From: Schoenoplectus triqueter
Taxonomy: Eukaryota; Streptophyta; Magnoliopsida; Poales; Cyperaceae
DNA: 64,000 bases
Direction of reading: 5' to 3'
Assembly (NCBI GenBank): GCA_964058805.1
Contig: CAXKVV010000206.1
Coordinates: 248,001 to 312,000 of the forward strand
Part shown: positions 38,128 to 51,900 of the stretch, in pieces
How the letters are laid out: every line of letters starts with the position of its first letter
Numbering within the stretch: position 1 is the stretch's first letter
The notes under the pieces: model-generated
Databases searched by the model: none
What the model saw: only the letters and a program-made list of their open reading frames with translations
Told to the model about the DNA's origin: nothing
Made by a program: the position numbers and the translations under genes

Positions 38128-41100
38128 TCAATGACGCTTCATTTCTTTGAATATGTTGGAGACATTTGGTGATAATCTTGGGAGGTATTTGAATAACTGA
38201 AAATAGAGAACAGCATACCAGAAATCAGTCTAATCTTCTAGATCGGATAAAATAATCAAAATTAATAAAAAGAAATTATATTCTTGGATCCTTATAGATC
38301 TCACCCTCATAGAACAAGTCCAAAAAGATAAATAAACAATAAATATATACATAAAATCAAATCAAACAACAGAATTCAGCTTGAATTGGGCATGTCCTGT
38401 ACCAGATATGTACAGCACAAGCAAGCCAATAAATTGAGGCGACGAGAGAGATGAAAACATGCGTACCCATAGTTTGACAAATGCATCTAGGACCACAGGG
38501 ACCACACATATAAAAATGGTAATTGCGGCTTTGTCGACCTCTAGTCCATACCGTTCTTGTAGTATCTCAATTAATGCTTCCCAGCCAGACACTGAGTGGT
38601 AACTGGATTAAGTTGTACCAATTGAAACAAAGTTAATAACCAAGAATTGCTGTAATATAGTTCATCTCATAAGTCAGGTCTCAATCATTATAAGCAGAAT
38701 AGGCAGTTAGGCTTGCTTCTTTTCTTTTCTATATCAAGGTACTTCTCATTATTCTATTTGGGAAAATTTGGGTATATGTATGCTAATATTAGTTCTCGAG
38801 GATAACTACAAAACAAGTTTTTAGTTGAGATTGTAGTGATGAGAACCCATTGAGGTTCATTGAACTTAATTAAACAGCGAGGAACAAATCAAATTATAAT
38901 TAGGCTATAACCTGAGGCCTAGCCATACTTTATTGAATTTAAATAAGAACTAGAAGCATATCAATTACCCCAAAAAGATATCAGTAACTAAAATAATAAG
39001 AAAAGCCTTTCCGGAGTCTGAAATGTTATTCAGTAACTTGTATCCTGTAAACTTGAGCAATGCAACCTGAACACGAGAATGAGTTAGTTTAGCATAATGA
39101 GCAGCTCTGCTAAGGAATGTCAGAAGAAAAATTGTGATGGTATGATTAAAACCTACCTTGCTTTCATTGAAGTAAATAAGTAAGAAGAGGACAATGCCAT
39201 AGACCATGTCTGACCAGATATTCGCAAAAGCTTTCCGGTTCTCCAATCTCAATTCATCTCTCATCTCAAGCCTGGCATTAAGAAAAAAGGAAGGTACTGT
39301 AACACTGCACAAGCGGACAGTAATCAAGTTACCACTAATTGTATCATTATAGAATGAAAATGTTTGTGGTCTGAAGATGGAGCTTTCCTGTAAAAAAAAC
39401 TTCTTTTTGACAGAGTACACCATGTTCTACTGACTGTACCCGCTAAAGTATACCTTGTTGATATAACATACCTTTGTTACATTGTCTATTAAATTTGTGT
39501 ACTTTTCCAACAGAATCTACCTCTTTGTGAAGAAAGCCTCCACCGAGTTGGTATAAATTTATAATCCAGAATAGATAGGAATGCCTGATGTTCTATTGTT
39601 CTTTCTAATTCGTTTTCCTCTTTTTTTAGAGTTTATGATCAAGCCTTCTTACATGAGGGGAACCATCAAAATTGATTAAAAAATAGGAGAAAATACAGAT
39701 TAGAATTATTTTTATAGAAAATTCTGAATGAAATTATTCATGTACCCATCAAATAATTGTAGATAAATTATTTATTAGTAAATAGTAAGCAGGAAATGAC
39801 TATCTTCTCTTCTAATTACCAATTAAATGTGAGAGGGGGCATTCATGCCAGAGGTCCTTTAACCCCCCCCCCCCCCCCCCCCCCAACCCCAAACAATGAT
39901 TAGCACATACCGCAATTGATTAACCAATTAAACATTACAGATTATCCCAATACTAGATCAATACCATGATACTCGATTAATACTAATTATTATTTTTTTG
40001 GTACTGGTAATGTTCCTTTCTTTTTGGAGCAGGCACATCTTAGGTGCATATTTCAACCAGACAGTACCAGAACAAATTGAAAGCAACCAAATCTCAATCT
40101 TATATTTACAGTTTGTCCTCATGAAACAGTACCAGAACAAATTGAAAGCAACCAAATCTCAATCTTATATTTACATTTTGTCCTCATGAAATAGTTCTTT
40201 CATGAAGCCTAGTACAACTGTGAATCAAGTTGCAAGTTTCTTATATCTTATTAGCACTAATGGATTGAACTGTATCAGCATGACAAAGCCCAGGGTTATT
40301 TTTTAATGGCTAATTGCTGATTTGGCTTTGACGGCTGGGACAAAATTTTCAAATGATTCAAAAATTAAAGATCATAGTTGCAAATATTATAACTGTTAGA
40401 GACTTAGGGTTACTTTTTCTTACGCTCTTTGTCTAATTTCCAACCAGACCTCTTCCTCCGAAAGAGGTGGGGCCTTTCTAATCTCTTCCTCAAATCGAAA
40501 TCGGGCTCGCTCGACCTTCAATTCCTTCACCATTTCTAGTTTCTGAGACCTTCTTACATCAAGCAACTCGGCGGCGAGTGGCACCTTCTTCACATACCTA
40601 ACAATTTCATATATGTCATTTTGCAAAAAAGCCCAACAGTTGGATAAAATTTCAGAAAAGCATCTTGTTTCTGAGAAATTAGTCATAATCTCAGTAATAG
40701 ATATCAATAAAGGAAGGGACAGGACTGTCAAGCAAACTTTTCCAATGAGGAGACCCTACTTCCATCACATATATAATCATTTCATAAAAAAATGAAATTC
40801 CCAGAAATAAAAAATAAAAAAGGCTTTTCATGGATAATAATTTAATAAAGATAATGAAACATTAGAAAAGAAATCAATGGCTACCTATCTAAAAATGGCA
40901 TGAGTACATAGTCGTGAACCACAAAGTCTGCCAACCATGGAACCAGAATCAGCACAGCAATAAATTTAGCCTGAAACGATAAAAGGAAATAATTAAAGTT
41001 ACCTATGCACACATCCAACCTTAAAATTGACACAATACATCCAATATGATTATTCCACAGATAATATCTATGAACCATTCTTTAGCAACCACTTACCCCC

Positions 41101-41881
41101 AAACACACACACACACACACAAATTAATATTATGGGTAAATTCTAGACACAACTCTTAACAATTATATGAGTATTTGTAGGGGGGAAATGCACTTCATGC
41201 TCCAAGCTAGAGCTGATATAAACTAAAGAAGGATAAAAACAAGCTATTAAAAATCAAAAGAAGTAGAAACAAAAGAACATATACCGAGTTTGTAGAAGCG
41301 TATTTAAAGACCCGATCTTCAAATAATAAATCCTCATCTCGGCCACTAATGGTCGCTTTAATCGCCTCAAAAATGCCCTTTTCCCTGATTATCTCTGTTG
41401 GATCAGCATTGATCTCTTCTTCCACTCCATTACCCTCATCACCACCTCTCCAGTCCCAGTCTGAGAAATTACTGTGTTGCCCCTCCGGCTGTACCCAGTC
41501 TTCCCAGGCCCTTCCCTCCTCATTTCTTGCATTCTCTTGTGCCTCTCGCAGCTCTACTATTGCCTCAGCCTTTCTTCTCCATGCCTCAAATTTCTCTTCA
41601 TCTGCAATGTCTTCTGATTCATCCAAAATCTCATCAAGAATTTCATCTTCAGGCTCTTCTTCCTCAGAAAAAATTTCCTGCCACCATGGTTTCTTTTTCT
41701 GATGATTGTTTTTTCTCTTTGTCTTGCTATATTTTGCAAAAGTAACTAGGTTTCTGGTGCTTATATTCTCAGGAATAGAAGTGAACATGTAGCAGGCACA
41801 AGGCCGTTTCTTTGTAAACCTCCTACTGGTAGCTGGATTGATTCGGCTGAATGAAACCATTGAGCTGCTCATTAATCTCAT
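38128..41881 (-). CDS. DLDG1: CemA-like plastid envelope protein DLDG1, 7 exons
   Basis: Nuclear homologue of plastid CemA/Ycf10. In Arabidopsis, DLDG1 (At4g31040, from memory) acts at the chloroplast envelope in proton extrusion and pH control affecting non-photochemical quenching. Exons: 41881-41285, 40970-40885, 40597-40424, 39271-39157, 39066-38969, 38602-38467, 38196-38128, total 1275 nt, 424 aa. The Ser/Arg-rich, acid-poor N-terminus fits a transit peptide, followed by a basic KTKRKNNHQKKK stretch and a long Glu/Asp-rich region (about 70-170). CemA domain: membrane segment AVLILVPWLADFVVHDYVLM; linker with LRLENRKAFANIWSDM; segments YGIVLFLLIYF, AFLIILVTDIFLG, ITIFICVVPVVLDAFVKLW; C-terminus FKEMKRH. 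A second ATG nine bases downstream (41872) is an alternative start. Intron 3 holds a 65-bp tandem duplication and a C22 tract. Confidence 0.95.
39863..39884. repeat. C22 homopolymer in DLDG1 intron 3
   Basis: Twenty-two consecutive C on the plus strand, followed by AACCCC. Its length may be an assembly estimate, since such tracts sequence poorly. Confidence 0.85.
40066..40195. repeat. 65-bp tandem duplication in DLDG1 intron 3
   Basis: ACCAGAACAAATTGAAAGCA starts at 40066 and again at 40131; the two 65-bp copies differ at only a few positions (for example TACAGTTTG against TACATTTTG). The high identity suggests a young duplication. Confidence 0.9.
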
Positions 41882-43022
41882 TAAATAATGACCACATTTT
41901 TCAGAATTTCGGATAATTCAACCTCTTGGCATCAGCTCCCGCCTCCCAAATCTAATTCGATATACTCGACTGAGATAGAATGAAACAACCTACACTAATA
42001 ACTTCAATCCAGCAGAATTTACAGTTTTTTTCTTTCACTAAATCGCAAAGGATGAAACGATTTTCCTTCTCTGCTATCCTGTTGTCTGAATAAGAAAGAA
42101 GTTATAGCATTTGGAGGAGCAGAGAAGGAGATGAGAGTTGAGAAATGAGGTTCTCTCTGATCTCATTACTATGCTAAGCTCAGTGCCATTTCCAATCTCA
42201 AGTTACCCAACGATGTGTCGATTATCTTTGTACGAGAAAGAACGCTTTTTTGCACTGAGAATAAGGTGGAGAAGATGGCACGATTGGTGGGGGAGAGACA
42301 CAGAAGGACAAAACGGGAGCAAAAATGGCTTTCCGGATAACGCTCATTAGCCGTATATTTGATCGCATTTTCGTATCCAATAATTCAATACATCTATGTA
42401 ACAAGTCGTTGGTTGGTTAAGACGACGTTACATGTGTCACCAAAACAGCCGCTAAAAAGACCCGTGTATTAGACGTCAGCTGGTCGCTGCACATAACTTA
42501 TACCGATAAGAGAGATGAAAGATCTCGACTCTTCAGTTCAAGCGGCACTACTAGTGTCGGTGTGCGAGGTGTGAGCGCTGGTTTTGGGTTTTGATTGCTC
42601 TAGCCTGGTTTGTGCTCCGAATCCGATCCATTTTAGGCTCTAGGCAGGTGAAGCGGTCACGGGCTGAAACCACAGTTGGATGACTTGTCGGTTCAGTAAC
42701 CTCTTCGGTCCAAACCGTACACCGTTCAATTTTAGAGAGAGATTTCAGCACGATTCTCAATGACATTCTTGACGTGGTCGATCCCGATTTTTGTTATACT
42801 CATGCTGCATGCAAGTACTAAAACATAAGTCACTATAAGAGGGGTTTCACCATCGAATCAAAATCTCTTCGCATCCTCCAAATGCTAAAAGTTCCTCATT
42901 TGAGATTACTATAATTGATATTCTGAGGCTACACACAATGCAAAAATATTAACAATATGTGCGGCGGTCAATGCAAAAATATTAATAATACGGTTCATTC
43001 ATCTAGCATCAGTAAAGACTGC
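41882..43022. promoter_or_regulatory. DLDG1 promoter/5' UTR and LPAT2 3' flank
   Basis: Both neighbours are on the minus strand, so this 1.1 kb holds the LPAT2 3' UTR (near 43022) and the DLDG1 upstream region. A (GGTTGG)-type stretch near 42405 and several ACGT cores (for example GACGTCAGC at 42472) are present; their role is unknown. Confidence 0.45.
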
Positions 43023-45044
43023 CTACTCTTTCTTGACCCGGTTTCTAGCAGCCTTAGCAGAGCTGGATCGCTCAGCTTGGGAGAATGCAATACACACTTG
43101 CATGCATGATGTTACTAGAGCTAGACCAATCGTTGTGAAACCAACACCCTTCCATGTTGACAGAAGTTGGCTCCATTGGAAAAATCTAAATGTGGCATAT
43201 GATAGAATGCTTGACCAGAATATCACCACCTACCCAGGAAAACAAGTTATAAAGTGCAGTGATAGAGGGCAAAAGTGAAGGGGATAAATCTCGTAAGCAT
43301 AAGACAACAAAAGATTTTTCTTATTTATATATATAGAGAGAGAGAGAGTTGGGATATGATGCTATGAATAGCACGGATCGTCTCGTGCTATGAACTTGTT
43401 CTTTGTTTTTAAAGTTTAAATAGTTGATCCGAACCTTACAAAATGATTTTCATATAAATATCTTGATTTAGACTAAATTTTATATTTTTAAATTTTTTTT
43501 ACTATTTTTTAAGATAATTAAAAAATCATCTCTTTTGAATGGCTCATAATATCTAAATCAAATGATTTTCTAACTATCTTAAAAAATAATAAAAAAAATA
43601 CTAAAAAGTATAAAATTTAGTATACATCGAGATATTCATATGAAAATCATTTTGTATGGTTCGGATTGACTATTCGAACTTCAAAAACGAAGAACGGATC
43701 CATAGCACAGGGGTAATCCGTGCTATGCATAACACCATAGCCCAACTCTCTCTATCTCTCTCTATATATATATAGAGTTTGGCTACGGTGCTACGCGTAG
43801 CACGGATGACCCGTGTGCTACGGACTGTTTCTCCGACTTCAAAGTTCAAATAGTTGATCCGACCGGTCAAAATATTTTTCATATGAAAATCTAGTTGGAG
43901 ACCAAATTTTATATTTTTTTAGATTTTTTTTAATATTTTTAAGATAGCTAAAAATCACTTAATTTAATTATTATAAGGCATTCAAAAGGAGTCATTTTCT
44001 AGCTATTTTAAAAATTAGTAAAAAAATCCTAAAAAATATAAAATTTGGTCTCCAACTAGATTTTCATATGAAAAATATTTTGACCAGTCGGATCGACCAT
44101 TTAAACTTTAAAGACGGAGAAACAGTCCGTAGCACACAGACCATTTGTGCTACGCGTAACACCGTAGCCAAACTCTCTATATAATACATACATACATACA
44201 TACATAAAGAGAGAGAGTAAATGTAACGTGCTCTTAAACTCACGGAGATCATCAGTGAACTTAACTCAAATAATATATCAAATCATCTCCAAATTTTAAT
44301 TTATCATACTCATTAAAATTTTCATATGAAAATCTTATGAGATGCAAAAATTTGAAGTGTTTCAAGTTTTCTAAGTCTTTATTTTTTAATTTTTGAAAAT
44401 CAACTCTAAAAATAATAATAAAATATTTAATGTTTATACATTATTTTCAAAAATTAAAAATAATAACTTAGAAACCTCGAAACACCCTAAATTTTTTGCA
44501 TCCTACAAGATTTTCATATCAAGAATTTAATAAGCATGATAAATCAAAATTTGAAGATGATTTGATATACTTTTTGAGTTAAACTCACGAAAGTTCTCCA
44601 TGAAGTTAAGAGCACATTAGATTTACTCTAATATATATATATATATATATATAGACTATTGTGAAAACATTTGCATTTCAGCGGATATGCAAACGCATCA
44701 AAAAATATATTTTGAAATCTCAAAAATTTTAATTTATGATTTTCATTAAATTCTTCATATGAAAACCTTGTGGAATACAAAAATTTGGAGCATTTTGAGT
44801 TTTTTAAGCTACTCTTTTGAATTTTCAAAAACACAACCCTAAAAATAATAATAAATATTCAATATTTGTGTTGTTTTTTCAAAAATTTAAAAGAGTGACT
44901 TAGAAAACTCAAAATGCTCCAAATTTTTATATGAAGAATTTAATGAAAACCATAAATTAAATTAGATTTTAAAATATATTTTTTGACGCATTTGCATATC
45001 GGCTGAAATACAAACATTTTCACAATAGTCTATATATATATATG

Positions 45045-45087
<43 letters not shown>

Positions 45088-45468
45088 TTTGGCTACGGTG
45101 CTATGCGTAGCACGGATGGCCCGTGTGCTATGGATTGTTTCTCCGTCTTCATAGTTCAAATAGTCAATCTGAGCGGTCAAAATATTTTTCATATGAAAAT
45201 CTAGTTGGGGACCAAATTTTATATTTTTTAGATTTTTTTAATATTGTTTAAGATAGCTAGAAAATCACTTGATTTAATTATTATGAGTGATTTTCTAGCT
45301 ATTTTAAAAATAGTAAAAAAAAAACTATAAAATATAAAATTTGGTCTCCAACTAGATTTTCATATGAAAAACATTTTGATCGGTCAGATCGACCATTTAA
45401 ACTTTAAAGACGGAGAAACGGTCTGTAGCACACGGGCCATCCGTGTTATGCATAACACCGTAGCCAAA

Positions 45469-45521
<53 letters not shown>

Positions 45522-45926
45522 GAGATGTGTTATGATGCTTTGCAAAGCAAAAATTCATATTGATTTGGAATGAGATTTAATATTCCGAAATCACAAATGA
45601 TAAATCTAAATTGCTCAATAATTTCTTCATGTCAAAATCCTGTGGGATATTAAATTTCATGATTTTTTAAGCTTTCTACTATTTTTTTAAATTATTTTTA
45701 AAATCAACACTGAAATAGACTATCTTCTTATGTTAAACAAGGCTGATATTAAAAATAATTTAAAAAATAGCTAGAAATCTCAAAAAATCATGAAATTTAA
45801 TATCCCACAAGATTTTAACATAAATAAATTATTGAGCAACTTAGATTGACCATTTGTGACCTCGGGATATTAAATCTCACCCCAAAATAATATGAATTTT
45901 TTTACTTTGTAAAGCACTATAACACA

Positions 45927-45963
<37 letters not shown>

Positions 45964-48900
45964 GTTATATATATATATTTGCAAATTAAACCCAAAAAAT
46001 TATCTGTTGTAGGAAACACTCATGAATGGAAAATTTGAAGTACTTGCAACTAAAATCCTTTTGAGTTCCTTGAGTGTTGAATTATTGACTATTGTGTAGC
46101 CTCTGGTAAGAATTCTTTTCCACCAGCAAAAACCGAATTTGATAACATAACACAGAATGAGAAATACAATGACATGGAAAAACCAGGACAAATTATAATC
46201 TCTTTTATTGACTTGACCTTTTGGCTGTATTTTCAAAATATATCTATCCAATCTGTATATTGTTTGCAAAAAGGAGAAAAAGTAATTGGAAGAAAAGTTG
46301 AAATAAGAGTCATCAAAATGCTTTCTTACCACCAAAGATTTGACTGGATGCCCTAGCTGTCTAACCTCACCACCAAAAGAACCCTCTGCTATGTGTTTAT
46401 CCAACAATGCATCCTGGCATTTTAAAAAAGATAACAAAAATATAATTACTCATTGGACTGGTTCCTAGTTTGCTGAAAGAAAATAAAAATAATTGAGATA
46501 AAACCATGCCTTCGCCACAAATAGATCCCTACACCACTGTGCTACCTCATCATCTGTTTGGGGCAACTCACTCATGGCGCATCTTTTCATGTGCACATGC
46601 ACCTGCATACGACAGAAATAGCATCTCATATTTGGATCAAATATATGGAGAGGCTTTTGGCAATAACACCGTTCATTTCATCAGTATTGCAAGTACATCT
46701 GAAGCTGATAATTTAAGCTAACAATTAGATGGACATATTGACAATTCTGGGCTCCTGACTGTACCAAGCAATTTTTCTTTTTCTAAACACAAGGAACTTA
46801 AAATTAAACCATGCCAATTTAGTCTAGGCCTTCAATTAATAATAGCAACTACTGAAGAGATTTGGATTTTTTTAATATGAAAATTTCTATTAACTATCTT
46901 TCAGTGGTTGGGATTAGCTGCTAAACCAAATACTGCTGTATCACAATCAGAGGCACGAGCAACATGGGCCCTATTAGCATCTACTACAAATGTGTTCTGC
47001 ATTATTGCACGAAGTAATACATAATACTTGCTTACCACTGATGACTGACCCCTGAGAATCCTCATCATTGTAGGAGAAGGTTGGTCTTTAGGAATAATTA
47101 CAGTTGCGTCATATATGGCAGGAACAAATGACCGCATTGTACTTACAGAGGCTACAAATCCCTGAAAAATACTCATGGTCATAAAGGAGGGAGATATATA
47201 TTACAACAGATGCATGCAATTAGTTCAAGAAGAAAATGCTTGCATGCTCTATTCAACAGCAAAAATCTCTCATACATAAAGCCAACATATATTAAATATT
47301 AATTAACATCAACCAATATCTGTTGCTTTCTCACATAGCATTACCAATAAATATAGTTTAAAATTGTATGGAGATCAGAATCTAAGCTCGAAAATAATAA
47401 TTAGTGGGGCTTTCTCAAGCCACCCAACAGAAATGATCCAGACTGCCAAATAGAATTTGGGTGGTTCAAATCACTCTGCAAATCCCTGCTATTCCTTTTA
47501 CCTTTTAGCTGTTAGCAGCAGAGATTTCAGTATCATACGATTCACGATACGAATCATACGATACGGTATGAGTCTGATGATCGACGATGCGTACCGTGAT
47601 CTTGTATCGCATGCCTTGCAAATCAGCAGAATCGTTGCGCGACGGAAGTACAATACGCGTATCGTATCATATCGTATCGAACGATACAACGATAAGTGAT
47701 GAGCCAATCGGCGATCGCCTCGCTGTTGCTTCGCGTAAAGTATTTAATGTTGTCGCTTCGTTTTGCTTCGACTCCATATTTTCTTATCGCACGAAACAGA
47801 TAAACATCAATTAAAAATTCTGAATTTTACTTCTGTTTCGCCTCCCCCTGCACTCTTTGTGCACGCTTTCTACCATCTTCACCACCAGGTTAGTTTTTTT
47901 ATTTTAATTTGTTATTTATATTTTGTACTGTAAATTTTATTTAATCTCTGGTTTGTATGAGTATGACAAAAAACATTTGTTCTGTGTTTTATATTGAAAG
48001 CAAGTATATTCTTTAATTAAGATTTTCTGAAAACAAATTCATTCGCTTAAAGTAGATTATTAACTGTATTATTTGTTCTGTGTTTTATATTGAAAGCAAG
48101 TATACTCTTTAATTAAAACTGTCCAATAATGAATTTGTTTTACCATGCCTTTAGATTTTAAAGTAGATTATTAACAGTATTGGAAATATGATTGATCCTC
48201 AATTTGGTAAGAATAATGTTATTTATTTTGTCCTTTATCTCCTCGGTAGATTTGTTAACAACCTGATATTTATTCTCCTCTTCTCATGTTAACATTTGTC
48301 CCTAATCTCCTTATTAGATTTGTTAAGAATCTGATATTTAATTGTTTTGTTTCTTTTCTTTTATGTTTTTTAGTCAGGGTAGCTTGGTGACAATTTCTCA
48401 ATTTGAGACGGTTAATTTAATTTAAAATCTAAACTCTAAAGTATGTCAATTGTGTATACTTGTACTCTCAAATATGAATTTGAGACGGTTAATGGAACCT
48501 TCTTTTAATGAAATTTATTTATAACTTGTTATATTACTTAATTTTTAGAATAACTTAGCGTATCTTAAACGATTCGATACGATACACGATACACGATATG
48601 ATACTAAATATTACAATACATGATACATTGTACGATTCGAAATCATTGGTTAGCAGCATAATGGAATACTCCTATGTTATCAAGCCTCTACTGACTCCAA
48701 AATATTCAATATACCCCTGTGATATCAAATATGCACATGCCCTGCCAGACAGAAATCATGCTAACCTATTTTGCTAATTTCCACAAATGTACCAAAATCT
48801 CAAGCATTTGTTCTTAATAGTGTAAAGAAAACGAGTGATGCAAAGGGTCACTCTCTCTTATAGCCTATATATTACATGACTATGCATGATGTTTCCCATA

Positions 48901-51900
48901 CTTAAAGGACTTACAGGATACTACAAGTAATGCGAGGTAAAGCAGAAATTCATAATTGAACCCAAAGCCTTATCTTACATAATTTCCTACAGCATGCATG
49001 CTCAACACTGTTAATAAAATGCATGCCTAACACTGTTAGATAGTTGTTCAATAAAAATAAATAAAAAAACGTACTAAAGACCAAAAAGAAAAACTGAAGC
49101 ATGTTGTCTTATACATACTAAACAAACTATGTTGTTGATTGTTGAGTCAAAAAGAAAAATGGTTCAACTGTGTATTTGTCCAACAAGGTATACTATAACA
49201 AACAAAGTTGTACAAGACACTCGAGCAGGGCCAGAAACAGCATAGTGTTGAGAAAAATGGTCATCATACACAATGAATGGAAAGGTGTACCCGACCAAAC
49301 TAGTGCTAGCAGGTTTGAGAAATAACTTTTCTGCAAATGAAAACATTTGGAAATTGTACAAGGAATGAACTCATGACAGCAACAGAGATAGCTTACCTTC
49401 GTGCGAGGAACAAGAACATTCCTGGGAACATGCAGGCCATTAGCAGCAGCGTACTCTTGAGCAGCCAAGAGTTTGGCAGGGGTGAAGCGGGTCCCTTCCA
49501 CAAACAGTGCCAGCCACAATGGAACTGGGAAGTCTTCCAACCGTTTCAGGCCTACCTAAATTAACATTACAGTTGTATGACACAATTTTTACATTGTTTT
49601 TTCTCGAAATCATACAGCATGAGTACCTCCCAAAAACAGATTGGATCCTCGAGCTTAAGAAGGAACCAAGGACCTCATATTACACTGCTCATACCCACAA
49701 TGTGAGCAGTTTGTGTTATACTTATGAATTTTAAATGTCTGTTGCAATGTACTGATAAAGGACCCCTTCCATACAATTTTTTGCTGTAAAATGACTGACA
49801 AGTGCAAAATTGTTCCAAAGCAGGATTAAAAAAAAATGTACAGGATATTTCAGGGCAGTTGCTGAACTATAACAATACCTGAAGGGAAAATATCAGATAC
49901 TACCTTTAGTGTGCTCTCATCCTTGGCCCAGTTTCTCTCCAGAAAGAGGTACTCAGAAAACCACATTGACCAGCCAATAACCTGCAACAAAATTAATCAG
50001 AGATGCTATGTTTCAAACTTTGCATAATATAGTGAAACTATAGAATAACAGAAAATCTTAGAACAAACGGTGATGATAAAATTAAAAAAAAGATGCTCAC
50101 AGGAAGAAACTTGGATGATTTCTTCATAACGGCTAATGCGGTACCAAGACAACCTGCACGCTGACAGAAGCAAGGCTAGTTTATTATTTTTTCTAGATTG
50201 TGTGGGGCGGGGAGGTGGGAGGGAGGGAGAGAGAACACCTCAGCTAATATCCATCCTACAAGCCAATCAATATCGCTTCTGTGATTTGATACTAGAAGTG
50301 CATGTTCTTTGCCTACAATCATTCAACACGTCCTTTAATTTATATTACATCATGTTTAAGCTATCTATCAGTTTCAAAAGATGTGAGTTGATAACGTGTT
50401 GAGTGTACCAGATATTATTTTATGTCCAATACAATATCAAAAGGGCTCCAAAATACCAAATACCAAAAAAAAAACATGTAAAAAGAAAACAGAATAATTG
50501 TCAAAAGTTACCCATTGTGTTGAATATCTCAGCATCACCATAGAGTTCAACCTGTGAAGGCAGGCAAAAGCTATGTGAATATGCATTCAGGAAAGAAAAT
50601 ATTACACATCACATAGAAAGACGTAAAGAGAGATTTCTGAGCAAGGTTTCAAATGAGTAGCAAGCTTGAGAGTTCAGATCATGAATTCCCTCAACCATGG
50701 CTATATGAGTTCATAAGGCCACTTGATGGAAAATAATTTAACAAGATCAGCGACGCATATCGAATAAGAATTCAAAACGCCTATGCAAATCTGAAAACTT
50801 CTTTTACAGCATAAATAGAAAAATTAATGAAATCATATTGGAATACAGAAAAATGTAATATCATGACTATCAATTAACATAATAAAAAATAACAAATAAT
50901 AAAAATAATATAAATCTTAGGTTTCAACTTTTTACCTTTACACCAGCCCACCAATCTACAAGCCAAACAAGTTGCAGCCAGAGCAATTCAACCAAGCGTC
51001 GGTTGATTCTCCTGTAGAGACTCCTTGAAAAGGGCCTTATTATCACAAAGAAGATGCCCTATTACACCCACAAAAAAAATATCCTCCCTCATATCTTCAT
51101 ATCTTAAGATGACTAAAATAAAAACAACTCTTCTAAAAAGGGTAAAAAAATAAACAGCCTAAGATTTACATTTTTAATCAAGTTCACACAAGACTTTCGG
51201 CAAAAAAAGGCATTATCATAAAGAGAGATGACCTATTGCAAAAATAATAAAATTAAATTCTTTCTTCAAATCAAAGTAAATTTTTTAGGAGCAAACAGTA
51301 GAAGCTTCAGAAAAAGTACTAATACTCTTAACATAAGATCTCATTGTGCAGTTTTTTTTTATCAACATTGTGCAGTTCAAATAACTTGGAAGCAATTAAA
51401 ATTAACAACAAGTCTGGCAAAAAGAAAGATATGATTGCCTAGTTTGTTGTTCTAAATTGACAGTTCAAAACTTCAAATCATAACCAGTTAATGCAAAAAG
51501 GCAAATCTACATAAACTTTTTCTGCTTTCTTTTTTTTGTTCAGTTTGGCTTTACAGTAAGTATGGGCTACTGCAATGAGAGAGCCAACTCAACAAGATTC
51601 AGCAAAATAAACGTTTTCCCCACCAAATCAAATGATGTGTCATATTCTACCAGTAATCATCCCCAAAGTAGCACAGTACCAGTCACACATATGATGTAAC
51701 TCATCTACGTTGTAAAATTAACAAGCTTCTTGGTCCAACTTGCGATAATCCAGAAATATGAACTGATTCACCCACAATGAAGTAACTAACATCCAAATTT
51801 CTAGGCATCCGAGAACCAGATCTTCTCACTATAAACAAATAAAAATCGGAAAACCTAGCAAAACAAAGGGAATATTGAATATGACCTGAACGCAATTTAT

